The notes under the pieces were generated by a model. It had not been told where the DNA came from and searched no databases. It saw only the letters and a list, made by a program, of their open reading frames with translations. Positions 23,654 through 31,500 of a stretch of DNA of 39,317 bases are shown piece after piece (positions within the stretch are counted from its first letter, which is position 1; every line of letters starts with the position of its first letter). Made by a program: the position numbers and the translations under genes. The stretch is from Bacteroidales bacterium (lineage in GTDB: Bacteria > Bacteroidota > Bacteroidia > Bacteroidales > UBA932), in the NCBI GenBank assembly GCA_021443665.1, contig JABUTN010000002.1, positions 100,145 through 139,461 of the forward strand, in the 5' to 3' direction.

Positions 23654-25360
23654 TTACCAGAAGTAAATATAGAATGCGACTGTAAGGCCGAGGATGACAG
23701 CAGAGTGGAAGATGTCCCATTTGTTCCAGCTTCGGCGGGTGGCCTCTTTCTGCTCGGGGGTGGCTGTGCTGAACACGAGACCCTTGAGTTCTTCCTCGCT
23801 CTTGGGCTTGGTGCAAAGGCTGACAACGACGCAGACTATGAGGCAGAATGCAAGCATCCAGACACAGAAGAACAGCCAGTTGTAGTCATAGAACACTGAG
23901 CGGAACAGGCTGCTGCCCAAGCTTTCGCCCCAAGATGTTGTGTAGATGATTTTGGCTGCCAGACGGGTGAGCCCTATGACAAGACCGCTGATGAGGGCCC
24001 ACTGTCCTCCCTGAGGTGTGGTGCGTTTCCAGCAGATACCCATAAGGAAGGCGGCTGCGATACCGGGAGCCAGAACGCTCTGAACATCCTGCAGGTAGAG
24101 GTAGAGGACATCTCCGATACCCTTCATGATGGGAATCCAGAGGATGCCGAGAATCACGATGACCACGGTGGCGACACGGCCTACCTTCACAAGTTTCTTC
24201 TCTTCGGTCTCGGGATGGCGGCGCTTATATACGTCAATGGTGTAGAGCATCGCGCTGGAGTTGAACAGTGAGGCGAGGGAACTCATAAGGGCTGCGAGGA
24301 TGCCGCAGACAACGAGTCCCTTCACGCCTGCGGGAAGAAGTTCGCGGACCAGGGTGGGGAAGGCTACGTCACCATTGCCGAGCACCTGGGCGAAACCGGG
24401 GTAGTTCTTGGAGGCAAGGGCGAAGGCAATCATGCCGGGAATCAGGAAGAGGAACACGGGGAGGAGCTTGAAATACGCTCCGAGTATGGTGCCGCGGCGG
24501 GCCTCTTTCTCATTCTTGCCGGAGAGTACGCGCTGCACGATGAACTGGTCGGTACACCAGTACCAGAAACCGATTATGATGGATCCTCCCAGGGCTCCGA
24601 ACCAGGGATAGTTGGGGTCGCCGTTGTTTCGCATAAGCTGGGTCATCTTGTCGCCGTATTCGTTGACGGGAGTGGCTCCGCAGATCTCCATCATCTGCTG
24701 CCATCCGCTGCCCTCACCCATTCCGGACAGGGCTTTGAATCCAAGGTAAAGGATGAACAGCGAGCCGAGCAGGAGGATGGGGGTCTGAAGCACGGAAGTC
24801 TTCAGAACGCTCTCCATACCGCCGACAACTGTATATAGCGCGGTGATGAGCACGAGACCTATGGCTGCAATCCAGAAGAAGTCGATGTCAGTGCCGAACC
24901 AGTGCACGCTGTCGATGCCGAATACCTGCTGGAACACCAGACCGCCGGCATATACTGTCACGCTGACCTTGGTGAGCACATAGCTGATCAGGGAAATGTA
25001 GGTGAGGATGGAACGTGAGGTCTTGTTGTAGCGTCTCTCGAGGAACTCGGGCATCGTATATACCATTGAGCGCTCATAGAAGGGGACAAACACCCATCCG
25101 AGCACGAGAATCATCCAGCCCTGGAACTCCCAATGGGCCATTGCCATACCGCTTGAGGCGCCTGCGCCCGCCAGACCGATGAGGTGCTCACTGCCGATGT
25201 TGGATGCGAAAATGGACGCGCCTATCGCGATCCAAGTCGCGTCACGTCCGCTGAGAAAATAGTCGGAGGAACTGTTCTGTTTCTTCTTCATCACACTATA
25301 AACAATCCAGATCATAGCGCAGACGAACAATCCGATGACTAACCAGTCTAATGTTGCCAT
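23654..25360 (-). CDS. SSS-family sodium:sugar symporter, probably for arabinose
   Basis: Integral membrane transporter of 568 residues with about 14 helices. SGLT-type landmarks: SSSDYFLSGRDATWIAIGASIFASNIGSEHLIGLAG (residues about 30-65, only partly quoted), GMAMAHWEFQGW, YNKTSRSILTYISLISYVLTK and TALYTVVGGMESVLKTSVLQ. The substrate is inferred from context: the gene heads symporter-araD-galM and is divergent from araA-araB, so L-arabinose import is most likely; xylose or galactose cannot be ruled out. A -7-like element lies 41 nt upstream. Confidence 0.9.
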   Translation of the reverse strand: MATLDWLVIGLFVCAMIWIVYSVMKKKQNSSSDYFLSGRDATWIAIGASIFASNIGSEHLIGLAGAGASSGMAMAHWEFQGWMILVLGWVFVPFYERSMVYTMPEFLERRYNKTSRSILTYISLISYVLTKVSVTVYAGGLVFQQVFGIDSVHWFGTDIDFFWIAAIGLVLITALYTVVGGMESVLKTSVLQTPILLLGSLFILYLGFKALSGMGEGSGWQQMMEICGATPVNEYGDKMTQLMRNNGDPNYPWFGALGGSIIIGFWYWCTDQFIVQRVLSGKNEKEARRGTILGAYFKLLPVFLFLIPGMIAFALASKNYPGFAQVLGNGDVAFPTLVRELLPAGVKGLVVCGILAALMSSLASLFNSSAMLYTIDVYKRRHPETEEKKLVKVGRVATVVIVILGILWIPIMKGIGDVLYLYLQDVQSVLAPGIAAAFLMGICWKRTTPQGGQWALISGLVIGLTRLAAKIIYTTSWGESLGSSLFRSVFYDYNWLFFCVWMLAFCLIVCVVVSLCTKPKSEEELKGLVFSTATPEQKEATRRSWNKWDIFHSAVILGLTVAFYIYFW

Positions 25361-25369
25361 TTCTTTTTA

Positions 25370-25435
25370 GTTTTTTTAGGTAAGTGGTGTAAAAAAGTCA
25401 ACAAAAATACATAAATTTGCGAAGACTAAAAAAAC
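25370..25435. promoter_or_regulatory. Arabinose divergent control region: paired -7 elements within a 10-bp inverted repeat
   Basis: Outward -7 elements: TATTTTTG on the minus strand (25402-25409) for the symporter and TAAATTTG on the plus strand (25412-25419) for araA, only 2 bp apart. Their leaders are nearly equal, 41 and 43 nt. GTTTTTTTAG at 25370-25379 and CTAAAAAAAC at 25426-25435 are a perfect 10-bp inverted repeat bracketing the promoters and could be operator half-sites. Low complexity makes the repeat less certain. No regulator gene is adjacent. Confidence 0.5.
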
Positions 25436-25462
25436 AATTAAACCAAAAAACATATTTTTCTT

Positions 25463-26971
25463 ATGATTTATAACGATTACCAAGTCTGGTTCGTAACCGG
25501 AGCGCAGCTCCTTTACGGTGGCGATGCAGTCATCGCCGTAGATGCCCATTCCAATGAAATGGTCAAAGGCCTCAATGACTCCGGCCGCCTTCCCGTCCCC
25601 GTTGTCTATAAGGGCACCGTCAATTCGGAAAAAGAGGTGACTGAGTGCTTCCGCGCAGCCAACAATGACCCCAACTGTATCGGAGTTATCACCTGGATGC
25701 ACACTTTCAGCCCCGCCAAGATGTGGATTCACGGTCTGCAGCTGCTGAAAAAGCCCCTCCTGCATTTCCACACCCAGTTCAACAAGGAGATTCCCTGGGA
25801 TACGATGGATATGGATTTCATGAACCTCAACCAGAGTGCCCACGGCGACCGTGAGTTCGGACATATCTGCGCCCGTCTTCGCAAGCCCCGCAAGGTGGTC
25901 GTAGGCCATTGGCAGGATCCCGCAGCCCAGGCCAAGATTGCAGTGTGGATGAGGGTTTGTGCCGGTTGGGCCGATGCTCAGGATATGCTGATTCTCCGTT
26001 TCGGCGACCAGATGAACAATGTGGCCGTGACGGACGGCGACAAGGTGGAGGCGGAGATGAGGCTCGGCTACCACGTGGACTACTGCCCTGTGAGCGACCT
26101 TATGAAATATTACAATTCTGTCAAGGAGACTGACGTTCTCGCCCTCGTGGCCGAGTATTTCGCCACCTACGACCACGATGCGGCCCTCGAAGTGGTTGGT
26201 AGCGACGCATACGTGAAGGTGTACAACTCAGCCCGTGCCGAACTTGCCCTGCGCGGCATCCTGAAGGACAAGGGCGCCAAGGCCTTCACCACCAACTTCG
26301 ACGACCTCGGTGATATGGACCAGATTCCCGGTCTGGCAAGCCAGCGCCTGATGGCGGAAGGCTACGGCTTCGGTGCCGAAGGCGACTGGAAGACCGCAGC
26401 ACTCTACCGCACATTCTGGGTGATGGGCAAGGGACTCCCCAAAGGCTGTTCCTTCCTCGAGGACTACACCCTCAACTTCGCGGGCGAGCGCAGCGCCATC
26501 CTTCAGGCCCACATGCTTGAGGTCTGCCCTCTGATTGCGGCGCAGAAACCCCGCCTCGAACTGAACTTCCTCGGCATTGGCGTATGCAAGAGCCAGACTG
26601 CCCGTCTAGTGTTCACAAGCAAGCCCGGCGACGGCGTTGCAGCCACCGTGGTCGATATGGGCGGCCGTTTCCGTATGATTGCCAACGAGGTTGAGTGCAT
26701 CGAGAGCAAACCCCTGCCCAACCTGCACGTTGCTTCCGCTCTCTGGATTCCCAAGCCCAACTTCGAGGTTGGCGCCGGCGGATGGATTCTGGCGGGCGGC
26801 ACCCACCACACAGCCTTCTCCTACGACCTTGACGTAGAGTATCTGAAGGACTATGCCGAGATTGCCGACATCGAACTTGTCATCATCGGAAAGGACTCAA
26901 CCATCGATACCATCAAGCAGGATCTGCGCAACGGCGAGATTTATTATATGCTCAACAAGGCCCTCAAGTAA
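25463..26971 (+). CDS. araA: L-arabinose isomerase
   Basis: Manganese-dependent isomerase of L-arabinose to L-ribulose. The 502-residue product aligns by eye along its length with E. coli AraA: YQVWFVTGAQLLYG at the start, HTFSPAKMWIHGL, PLLHFHTQFNKEIPWDTMDMDFMNLNQSAHG (quoted in part elsewhere by position 100-127), VAVTDGDKV. The metal and catalytic residues fall at the same numbers as in E. coli: Glu306, Glu333, His350 and His449. It is the first gene of araA-araB, rightward from the divergent control region. Confidence 0.97.
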   Translation: MIYNDYQVWFVTGAQLLYGGDAVIAVDAHSNEMVKGLNDSGRLPVPVVYKGTVNSEKEVTECFRAANNDPNCIGVITWMHTFSPAKMWIHGLQLLKKPLLHFHTQFNKEIPWDTMDMDFMNLNQSAHGDREFGHICARLRKPRKVVVGHWQDPAAQAKIAVWMRVCAGWADAQDMLILRFGDQMNNVAVTDGDKVEAEMRLGYHVDYCPVSDLMKYYNSVKETDVLALVAEYFATYDHDAALEVVGSDAYVKVYNSARAELALRGILKDKGAKAFTTNFDDLGDMDQIPGLASQRLMAEGYGFGAEGDWKTAALYRTFWVMGKGLPKGCSFLEDYTLNFAGERSAILQAHMLEVCPLIAAQKPRLELNFLGIGVCKSQTARLVFTSKPGDGVAATVVDMGGRFRMIANEVECIESKPLPNLHVASALWIPKPNFEVGAGGWILAGGTHHTAFSYDLDVEYLKDYAEIADIELVIIGKDSTIDTIKQDLRNGEIYYMLNKALK

Positions 26972-26977
26972 AAAGAT

Positions 26978-28633
26978 ATGGATAAATACGTTATAGGACT
27001 TGACTACGGCAGCGACTCGGCCCGCGCCGTGGTGGTCAACACCCGTACAGGAGAAACCCTTGCCACCTCAGTCTGCTACTATCCCCGCTGGAAACAGGGA
27101 CTGTATTGCAATCCTGCCCGCAACCAGTACCGCCAGCATCCCCAGGACTACATAGACGTTCTGATTCATACCGTCCGCGAGAGCATAGCCGCCTGCCCCG
27201 AAGGCACCGCCGCCAATGTCGTCGGCATCGCCTTCGACACCACCGGCAGCACGCCCTGCTTCTGCGACAGGACCGGCACACCCCTGGCCATGCTGCCCGG
27301 CTTTGAGGAAAATCCCAATGCAATGTTCGTGTTGTGGAAAGACCATACGGCCGTGGATGAGGCCGCCCGGATCAACGAACTTTGCAAAAAGTGGGAAATC
27401 GACTATTCACAGTACGAGGGAGGCATTTATTCTTCCGAATGGTTTTGGGCAAAAGCCCTGCATGTGCTACGCGAGGATGCAGTTGTACGCGAGAACGCAT
27501 ACAGCATAGTCGAACACTGCGAGTGGATGCCCGCCCTGCTGACAGGAGTGGATGATGTCCACAAACTCATCCGCAGCCGCTGCGCCGAAGGACACAAGGC
27601 AATGTGGCATCCTTCTTGGGACGGTCTGCCTTCAGAGAAGTTCCTCGTGGCCCTCGACCCCGTGCTTGCCGGTTTCAGGGAGCGTCTCTTCAAGGATACT
27701 TTCACCGCTGACAAACCCGTTGGTCGCCTTACACCCGAATGGGCCGGCAAACTCGGGCTCAGCACGGATGTTGTCGTCGCCGGAGGCGCCTTTGACTGCC
27801 ACTTCGGAGCTGTGGGTGCCAACATCAGCCCCAGGACCTTCGTCCGCGTGATAGGCACTTCCACCTGCGACATTATGGTCAGCCCCTACGATGAGATTGG
27901 TGACAAACTTATTCACGGCATCTGCGGCCAGGTGGACGGCTCCGTGATTCCCGGTATGGTCGGCCTTGAGGCCGGACAGTCTTCGTTCGGAGATGTGTAT
28001 GCCTGGTTCAAGAGGCTGATCTGCGAGCCCGCCGCCGCACTGATTTCAAAATCGGAGTCAGTCAGCGAGGAGCAGAAGAAGGCGCTTGTGGCCGAACTCG
28101 AGGACAAGATGATAGTCGAACTTACCAAGCAGGCCGAAAAGATAGCCCCCGAGGACAGCGCTGTTCTCGCCACGGACTGGTTCAACGGCCGCCGTACGCC
28201 TGATGCCGACCAGAGAGTGAAGGCCACCATCACCGGCCTGACCCTCGGATCCACAGCCCCTATGGTGTTCCGCGCCCTTGTCGAGGCCACTGCCTACGGC
28301 TCACGCGCCATCGTGGAGCGTTTCCTGAACGAGGGTGTGAAGATAGAGCAGGTTATAGGCATCGGAGGCATTGCCCTAAAGTCGCCTTTCGTGATGCAGA
28401 CCCTTTCAGATGTACTGGGGATGCCCATAAAGGTTTGCCGTACCGACCAGGCCTGCGCCCTTGGAGCTGCTATGTTCGCGGCCACTGCCGCTGGAATCTA
28501 TCCCAATGTGGAAGAGGCACAGAAGGCGATGAACTCAGGCTTTGCCCATGAGTACCAGCCCATACCCGCAAATGTGGAGCGCTACAATGTACTGTACAAA
28601 CAGTATATAGACCTTGCCCGCAAGACGGAGTAA
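26978..28633 (+). CDS. araB: Ribulokinase
   Basis: FGGY-family kinase that phosphorylates L-ribulose to L-ribulose 5-phosphate. The 551-residue product has the N-terminal phosphate-1 motif GLDYGSDSARAVVVN, the AraB-specific DTTGSTPCF, LWKDHTAVDEA, VAGGAFDCHFGAVGANI and the C-terminal GGIALKSPFVMQTLSDVLG adenosine motif. Length matches AraB (about 550) rather than xylulokinase (about 500). It follows araA by 6 bp and is closed by the hairpin at 28654-28692. Confidence 0.96.
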   Translation: MDKYVIGLDYGSDSARAVVVNTRTGETLATSVCYYPRWKQGLYCNPARNQYRQHPQDYIDVLIHTVRESIAACPEGTAANVVGIAFDTTGSTPCFCDRTGTPLAMLPGFEENPNAMFVLWKDHTAVDEAARINELCKKWEIDYSQYEGGIYSSEWFWAKALHVLREDAVVRENAYSIVEHCEWMPALLTGVDDVHKLIRSRCAEGHKAMWHPSWDGLPSEKFLVALDPVLAGFRERLFKDTFTADKPVGRLTPEWAGKLGLSTDVVVAGGAFDCHFGAVGANISPRTFVRVIGTSTCDIMVSPYDEIGDKLIHGICGQVDGSVIPGMVGLEAGQSSFGDVYAWFKRLICEPAAALISKSESVSEEQKKALVAELEDKMIVELTKQAEKIAPEDSAVLATDWFNGRRTPDADQRVKATITGLTLGSTAPMVFRALVEATAYGSRAIVERFLNEGVKIEQVIGIGGIALKSPFVMQTLSDVLGMPIKVCRTDQACALGAAMFAATAAGIYPNVEEAQKAMNSGFAHEYQPIPANVERYNVLYKQYIDLARKTE

Positions 28634-28653
28634 ACTCCCGTAACCATCAAAGA

Positions 28654-28692
28654 AAAAGGGGAACTGCTCTCGGGAGCGCTTCCCCTTTTCTT
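28654..28692. terminator. Bidirectional intrinsic terminator between araB and kdsA
   Basis: AAAAGGGGAA (28654-28663) pairs with TTCCCCTTTT (28680-28689); inside, GCTC (28666-28669) pairs with GAGC (28674-28677) around a TCGG loop. The flanks give T-rich tails in both directions, so it can end araB transcription rightward and kdsA transcription leftward. Confidence 0.85.
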
Positions 28693-29449
28693 ATTTCAGA
28701 ATGCTTGCAACCACTTCCTCCAGTTCCTTGAGCGGAAGGGAGTTGGGGCCGTCGCTGAGAGCCTTGTCGGGATTGGGGTGGACTTCGAGGAAAAATCCGT
28801 TTGCTCCGAAGGCCTTGGCGGCGAGTGCCATTGAACGGATGTATTTTCTATCTCCGCCCGAGACTCCGGACGCTGCGCCCGGACGTTGCACGGCGTGGGT
28901 GCAGTCCATTATCACGACATCAGAGAATGTTCTCATCAAGGTTATGTTGCGGAAATCCACCACGAGATTGTTGTAGCCGAACATATTGCCCCTTTCGGTC
29001 AGCCACACCTTGTCGTTGCCCCTCTCCTTCACTTTCTGTACGGCATAGCGCATATCATCACCAGAAAGCTGCTGCCCTTTCTTTATGTTGACAATCCTGC
29101 CCGTGTCGGCTGCGGCATATATCAAGTCTGTCTGGCGGCAGAGGAAGGCCGGAATCTGAATTATGTCCGCAACTTCCGCCACGGCCGCCGCCTGGGGGCT
29201 TTCGTGTATGTCGGTGCAGATGCGCAGAGACCATTTCTCCCTGACATCAGCCAGCATTTCCAGACCCTTGGCAAGTCCGGGACCGCGATATGAGGAAGCG
29301 GAGGTCCTGTTCGCCTTGTCAAAGGAGGACTTGAAAATTATGTCCGCATTGTATTTTTCATTGATGCGGGCGATTTCGCAGGCCACCTCGTCAAGACAGG
29401 ATTTGTCCTCTATCACGCAGGGGCCGCAGATGATTACGGGTCTGTTCAT
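28691..29449 (-). CDS. kdsA: 3-deoxy-8-phosphooctulonate synthase, metal-dependent type
   Basis: Condenses phosphoenolpyruvate and arabinose 5-phosphate to KDO 8-phosphate for lipopolysaccharide. The 252-residue product shows VIICGPCVIED, FKSSFDKANRTS, SLRICTDIHE, IQIPAFLCRQTDL, and the ERGNMFGYNNLVVDFR and HAVQRPGA blocks. Cys11 in GPC is the metal ligand of the metal-dependent class; the E. coli type has Asn there. It overlaps the kdsB stop as ATGA and is the last gene of waaA-kdsB-kdsA. Confidence 0.96.
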   Translation of the reverse strand: MNRPVIICGPCVIEDKSCLDEVACEIARINEKYNADIIFKSSFDKANRTSASSYRGPGLAKGLEMLADVREKWSLRICTDIHESPQAAAVAEVADIIQIPAFLCRQTDLIYAAADTGRIVNIKKGQQLSGDDMRYAVQKVKERGNDKVWLTERGNMFGYNNLVVDFRNITLMRTFSDVVIMDCTHAVQRPGAASGVSGGDRKYIRSMALAAKAFGANGFFLEVHPNPDKALSDGPNSLPLKELEEVVASILK

Positions 29450-30201
29450 ATTGTGATGTTGCGCTCTTTGATTCGTTGTATTACTTTCTCAAGGTCTTCA
29501 GGGGTGTCAACAGCCAGGGACTCCGTGGTTACTTCGCTGAAGTGGATGCGGTACCCCTGCTCTATCAGACGCAGCATCTCGATGTCTTCAATGGCTTCTA
29601 TGCGGCCTTTCCCATGCTTGCGTCCCCATTCGCAGAAGAACCGCAGCGCCTCTTTCCTGAATCCGAAGATGCCCAGAGCGCGGTGGTAGTCCTTGGTCAG
29701 GCCGTTTTTGCTGTAGGGCACGGGGGCGCGGGAAATCAGCAGGGCCGTCCCGTCGCTTGCCGTGACCACCTTGCAGATGTTGGGATTGGTGGCCTCTGAA
29801 GGGTCCTCTATCCTGGACATCAGGCTTGACACCTGCAGGTTCGGGTTTTCCAGAAAGGGTCTGATTACGGCCCTGATGGTATCCGGCTCTATCAGCGGCT
29901 CGTCACCCTGTATATTTACAATAAGGTCTGCGTCAATCTTTGAGGCGGCCTCTCCCACACGGTCTGTGCCTGTTCTGTGTTCCGGGGAGGTCATAATGGC
30001 TTCAATGCCCTCTCTCCGGCAACACTCATATATCTTGTCAGAGTCCGTGGCCACATACACCTCATCCAGTTCCTCGACCTTCCTGCACTGGCGGTGGACC
30101 CACCAGATCATAGGGCGGCCGCAAATGTCGGCAAGAGGCTTGCCGGGAAAACGGGAAGACTGTTCCCTGGCCGGAATGATGCCTGCGATTTTCATTTTCA
30201 T
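29446..30201 (-). CDS. kdsB: CMP-KDO synthetase
   Basis: Activates KDO as CMP-KDO for transfer to lipid A. The 251-residue product is typical in length and carries IAGIIPAREQSSRFPGKPL (nucleotide site, about 4-22), the VYVATDSDKI strand, TSPEHRTGTDRVGEA and VNIQGDEPLI, all CMP-KDO synthetase signatures. It overlaps both neighbours by ATGA, upstream with waaA and downstream with kdsA. Confidence 0.96.
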   Translation of the reverse strand: MKMKIAGIIPAREQSSRFPGKPLADICGRPMIWWVHRQCRKVEELDEVYVATDSDKIYECCRREGIEAIMTSPEHRTGTDRVGEAASKIDADLIVNIQGDEPLIEPDTIRAVIRPFLENPNLQVSSLMSRIEDPSEATNPNICKVVTASDGTALLISRAPVPYSKNGLTKDYHRALGIFGFRKEALRFFCEWGRKHGKGRIEAIEDIEMLRLIEQGYRIHFSEVTTESLAVDTPEDLEKVIQRIKERNITI

Positions 30202-31418
30202 ATAAAAAGTGCGTTCATGTTTCGTTCGGTGGCCCCTGCGCTCTGCCGGCAGTAGTCCAAAATCCTCTGCTGTGTTTCCATCCTTTGCGGCTCCTGCATA
30301 GCCGAAATCCAGCGGCTAAGTTCTTCAGTGTTCCGAACCGGGGTGGCGCCTTGTATGGCCAGCATATCGCAGAAGTGCATATTGCGTCTGTATTTCGGGC
30401 CCATAGCCACGGGGAGGCCATAGACGGCGGCTTCCACGACACTGTGGGGATGTCCCTCGAAGCCTCCTCCTATAAAAGCACAGAACCCGTATCTGTACAG
30501 GCGCGACAGCATGCCCACGGTATCAATTATCATCACCTGGGTCTCCGCAGGGATGCAGCCCCCGGTTTCAGTGTAGCGAAGCGCCCCGAAAGGGCAGGCC
30601 TTGGCGAAAGCGTCGATGTCCGTTCTTCCGGGGTTGTGGGGGGCAATCAGGAACTTGATGCCGGGGTGCCGTCCCAAAACTTCAAGGAGCATTCTGTCCT
30701 CGATATTGTGCGTGCTGCCGGCAATGACAGCCTTGGAACCTTGGAGCCAGGATTCGATATTCTCATCCCTCCAATCCGTCGCGGCAAGGGAAAAACCCCT
30801 GTCCAGACGGGTGTCGCCACAGCAGAAAACCTGTTTGCAGCCTATGCGCAGCAGTTGCTCCTGCGTGAAGCTGTCCTTAGTGCTTATGCGTTTGAAGAGG
30901 CGGCGTAGGGCATACCTGTATGAAAAACCGTAGAATTTGAAGTAAACTGAGTCTTTCTCCGCCTTGAACGACATCAGACAAGTCTCGCATCCGATGCGGT
31001 GCAGTTGCTTGAGGTAGTTGAACCAGAACTCGTAGTTGACGAAGACCGCCTTTTTGGGACGTATGGCCCTGACGATGCGGCGGGCGTTGACGGGGGTGTC
31101 CAAAGGCAGGCAGAAAACCCAATCGGCCCCCTTCCAGTCCTTTTTCATTTCATAGCCGGAAGGAGAGAAGAAGGTGAGCAGAATGCGGGTTCCGGGTTCT
31201 TTTTCTTTCAATGCTTCCATTACAGGCCGGGCCTCTTCAAATTCGCCGAGGGAGGCGGCGTGGAACCACACGATGCCTACGCTCTTGTCGGCGGACAAGT
31301 CGGAAACCATTTTGCCGACAAGCCCTCTGCGGGCTTTCAGAAATCTGCGCAATTTACTGGAAAAAAGGGCTCCTGCATACAGTCCAAGGCAGGCTAAATA
31401 TGTGAGAATGTTGTACAA
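30198..31418 (-). CDS. waaA: 3-deoxy-D-manno-octulosonic acid transferase
   Basis: Membrane-associated GT-B glycosyltransferase that adds KDO to lipid IVA. The 406-residue product has an N-terminal hydrophobic anchor, then WFHAASLGEFEEARPVMEAL with the conserved catalytic glutamate region, PKKAVFVNYEFWFNYL, VFCCGDTRLDR, AGSTHNIED and FIGGGFEGHPHSVVEAAVYGLPVAMGP (positions about 330-358). Whether it adds one or two KDO residues cannot be told. It heads a waaA-kdsB-kdsA operon. A -7 element is 25 nt upstream. Confidence 0.95.
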   Translation of the reverse strand: MYNILTYLACLGLYAGALFSSKLRRFLKARRGLVGKMVSDLSADKSVGIVWFHAASLGEFEEARPVMEALKEKEPGTRILLTFFSPSGYEMKKDWKGADWVFCLPLDTPVNARRIVRAIRPKKAVFVNYEFWFNYLKQLHRIGCETCLMSFKAEKDSVYFKFYGFSYRYALRRLFKRISTKDSFTQEQLLRIGCKQVFCCGDTRLDRGFSLAATDWRDENIESWLQGSKAVIAGSTHNIEDRMLLEVLGRHPGIKFLIAPHNPGRTDIDAFAKACPFGALRYTETGGCIPAETQVMIIDTVGMLSRLYRYGFCAFIGGGFEGHPHSVVEAAVYGLPVAMGPKYRRNMHFCDMLAIQGATPVRNTEELSRWISAMQEPQRMETQQRILDYCRQSAGATERNMNALFI

Positions 31419-31439
31419 ACAAGTATAAAAACCAAATTC

Positions 31440-31474
31440 TTTGCAAATGTATGAAAAAAAAGTGCTACATTTGC
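31440..31474. promoter_or_regulatory. Divergent -7 elements as inverted repeat, waaA (-) and outer-membrane gene (+)
   Basis: GCAAATGTA (31443-31451) and TACATTTGC (31466-31474) are a perfect 9-bp inverted repeat with a 14-bp spacer; each arm is an outward TACATTTG -7 element. TTTG at 31440-31443 is a possible -33 element for the rightward gene, 22 bp from its -7. Distances to start codons are 25 nt leftward and 27 nt rightward. Confidence 0.7.
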
Positions 31475-31500
31475 GCCCAATTTGATTAACTCATGACAAT

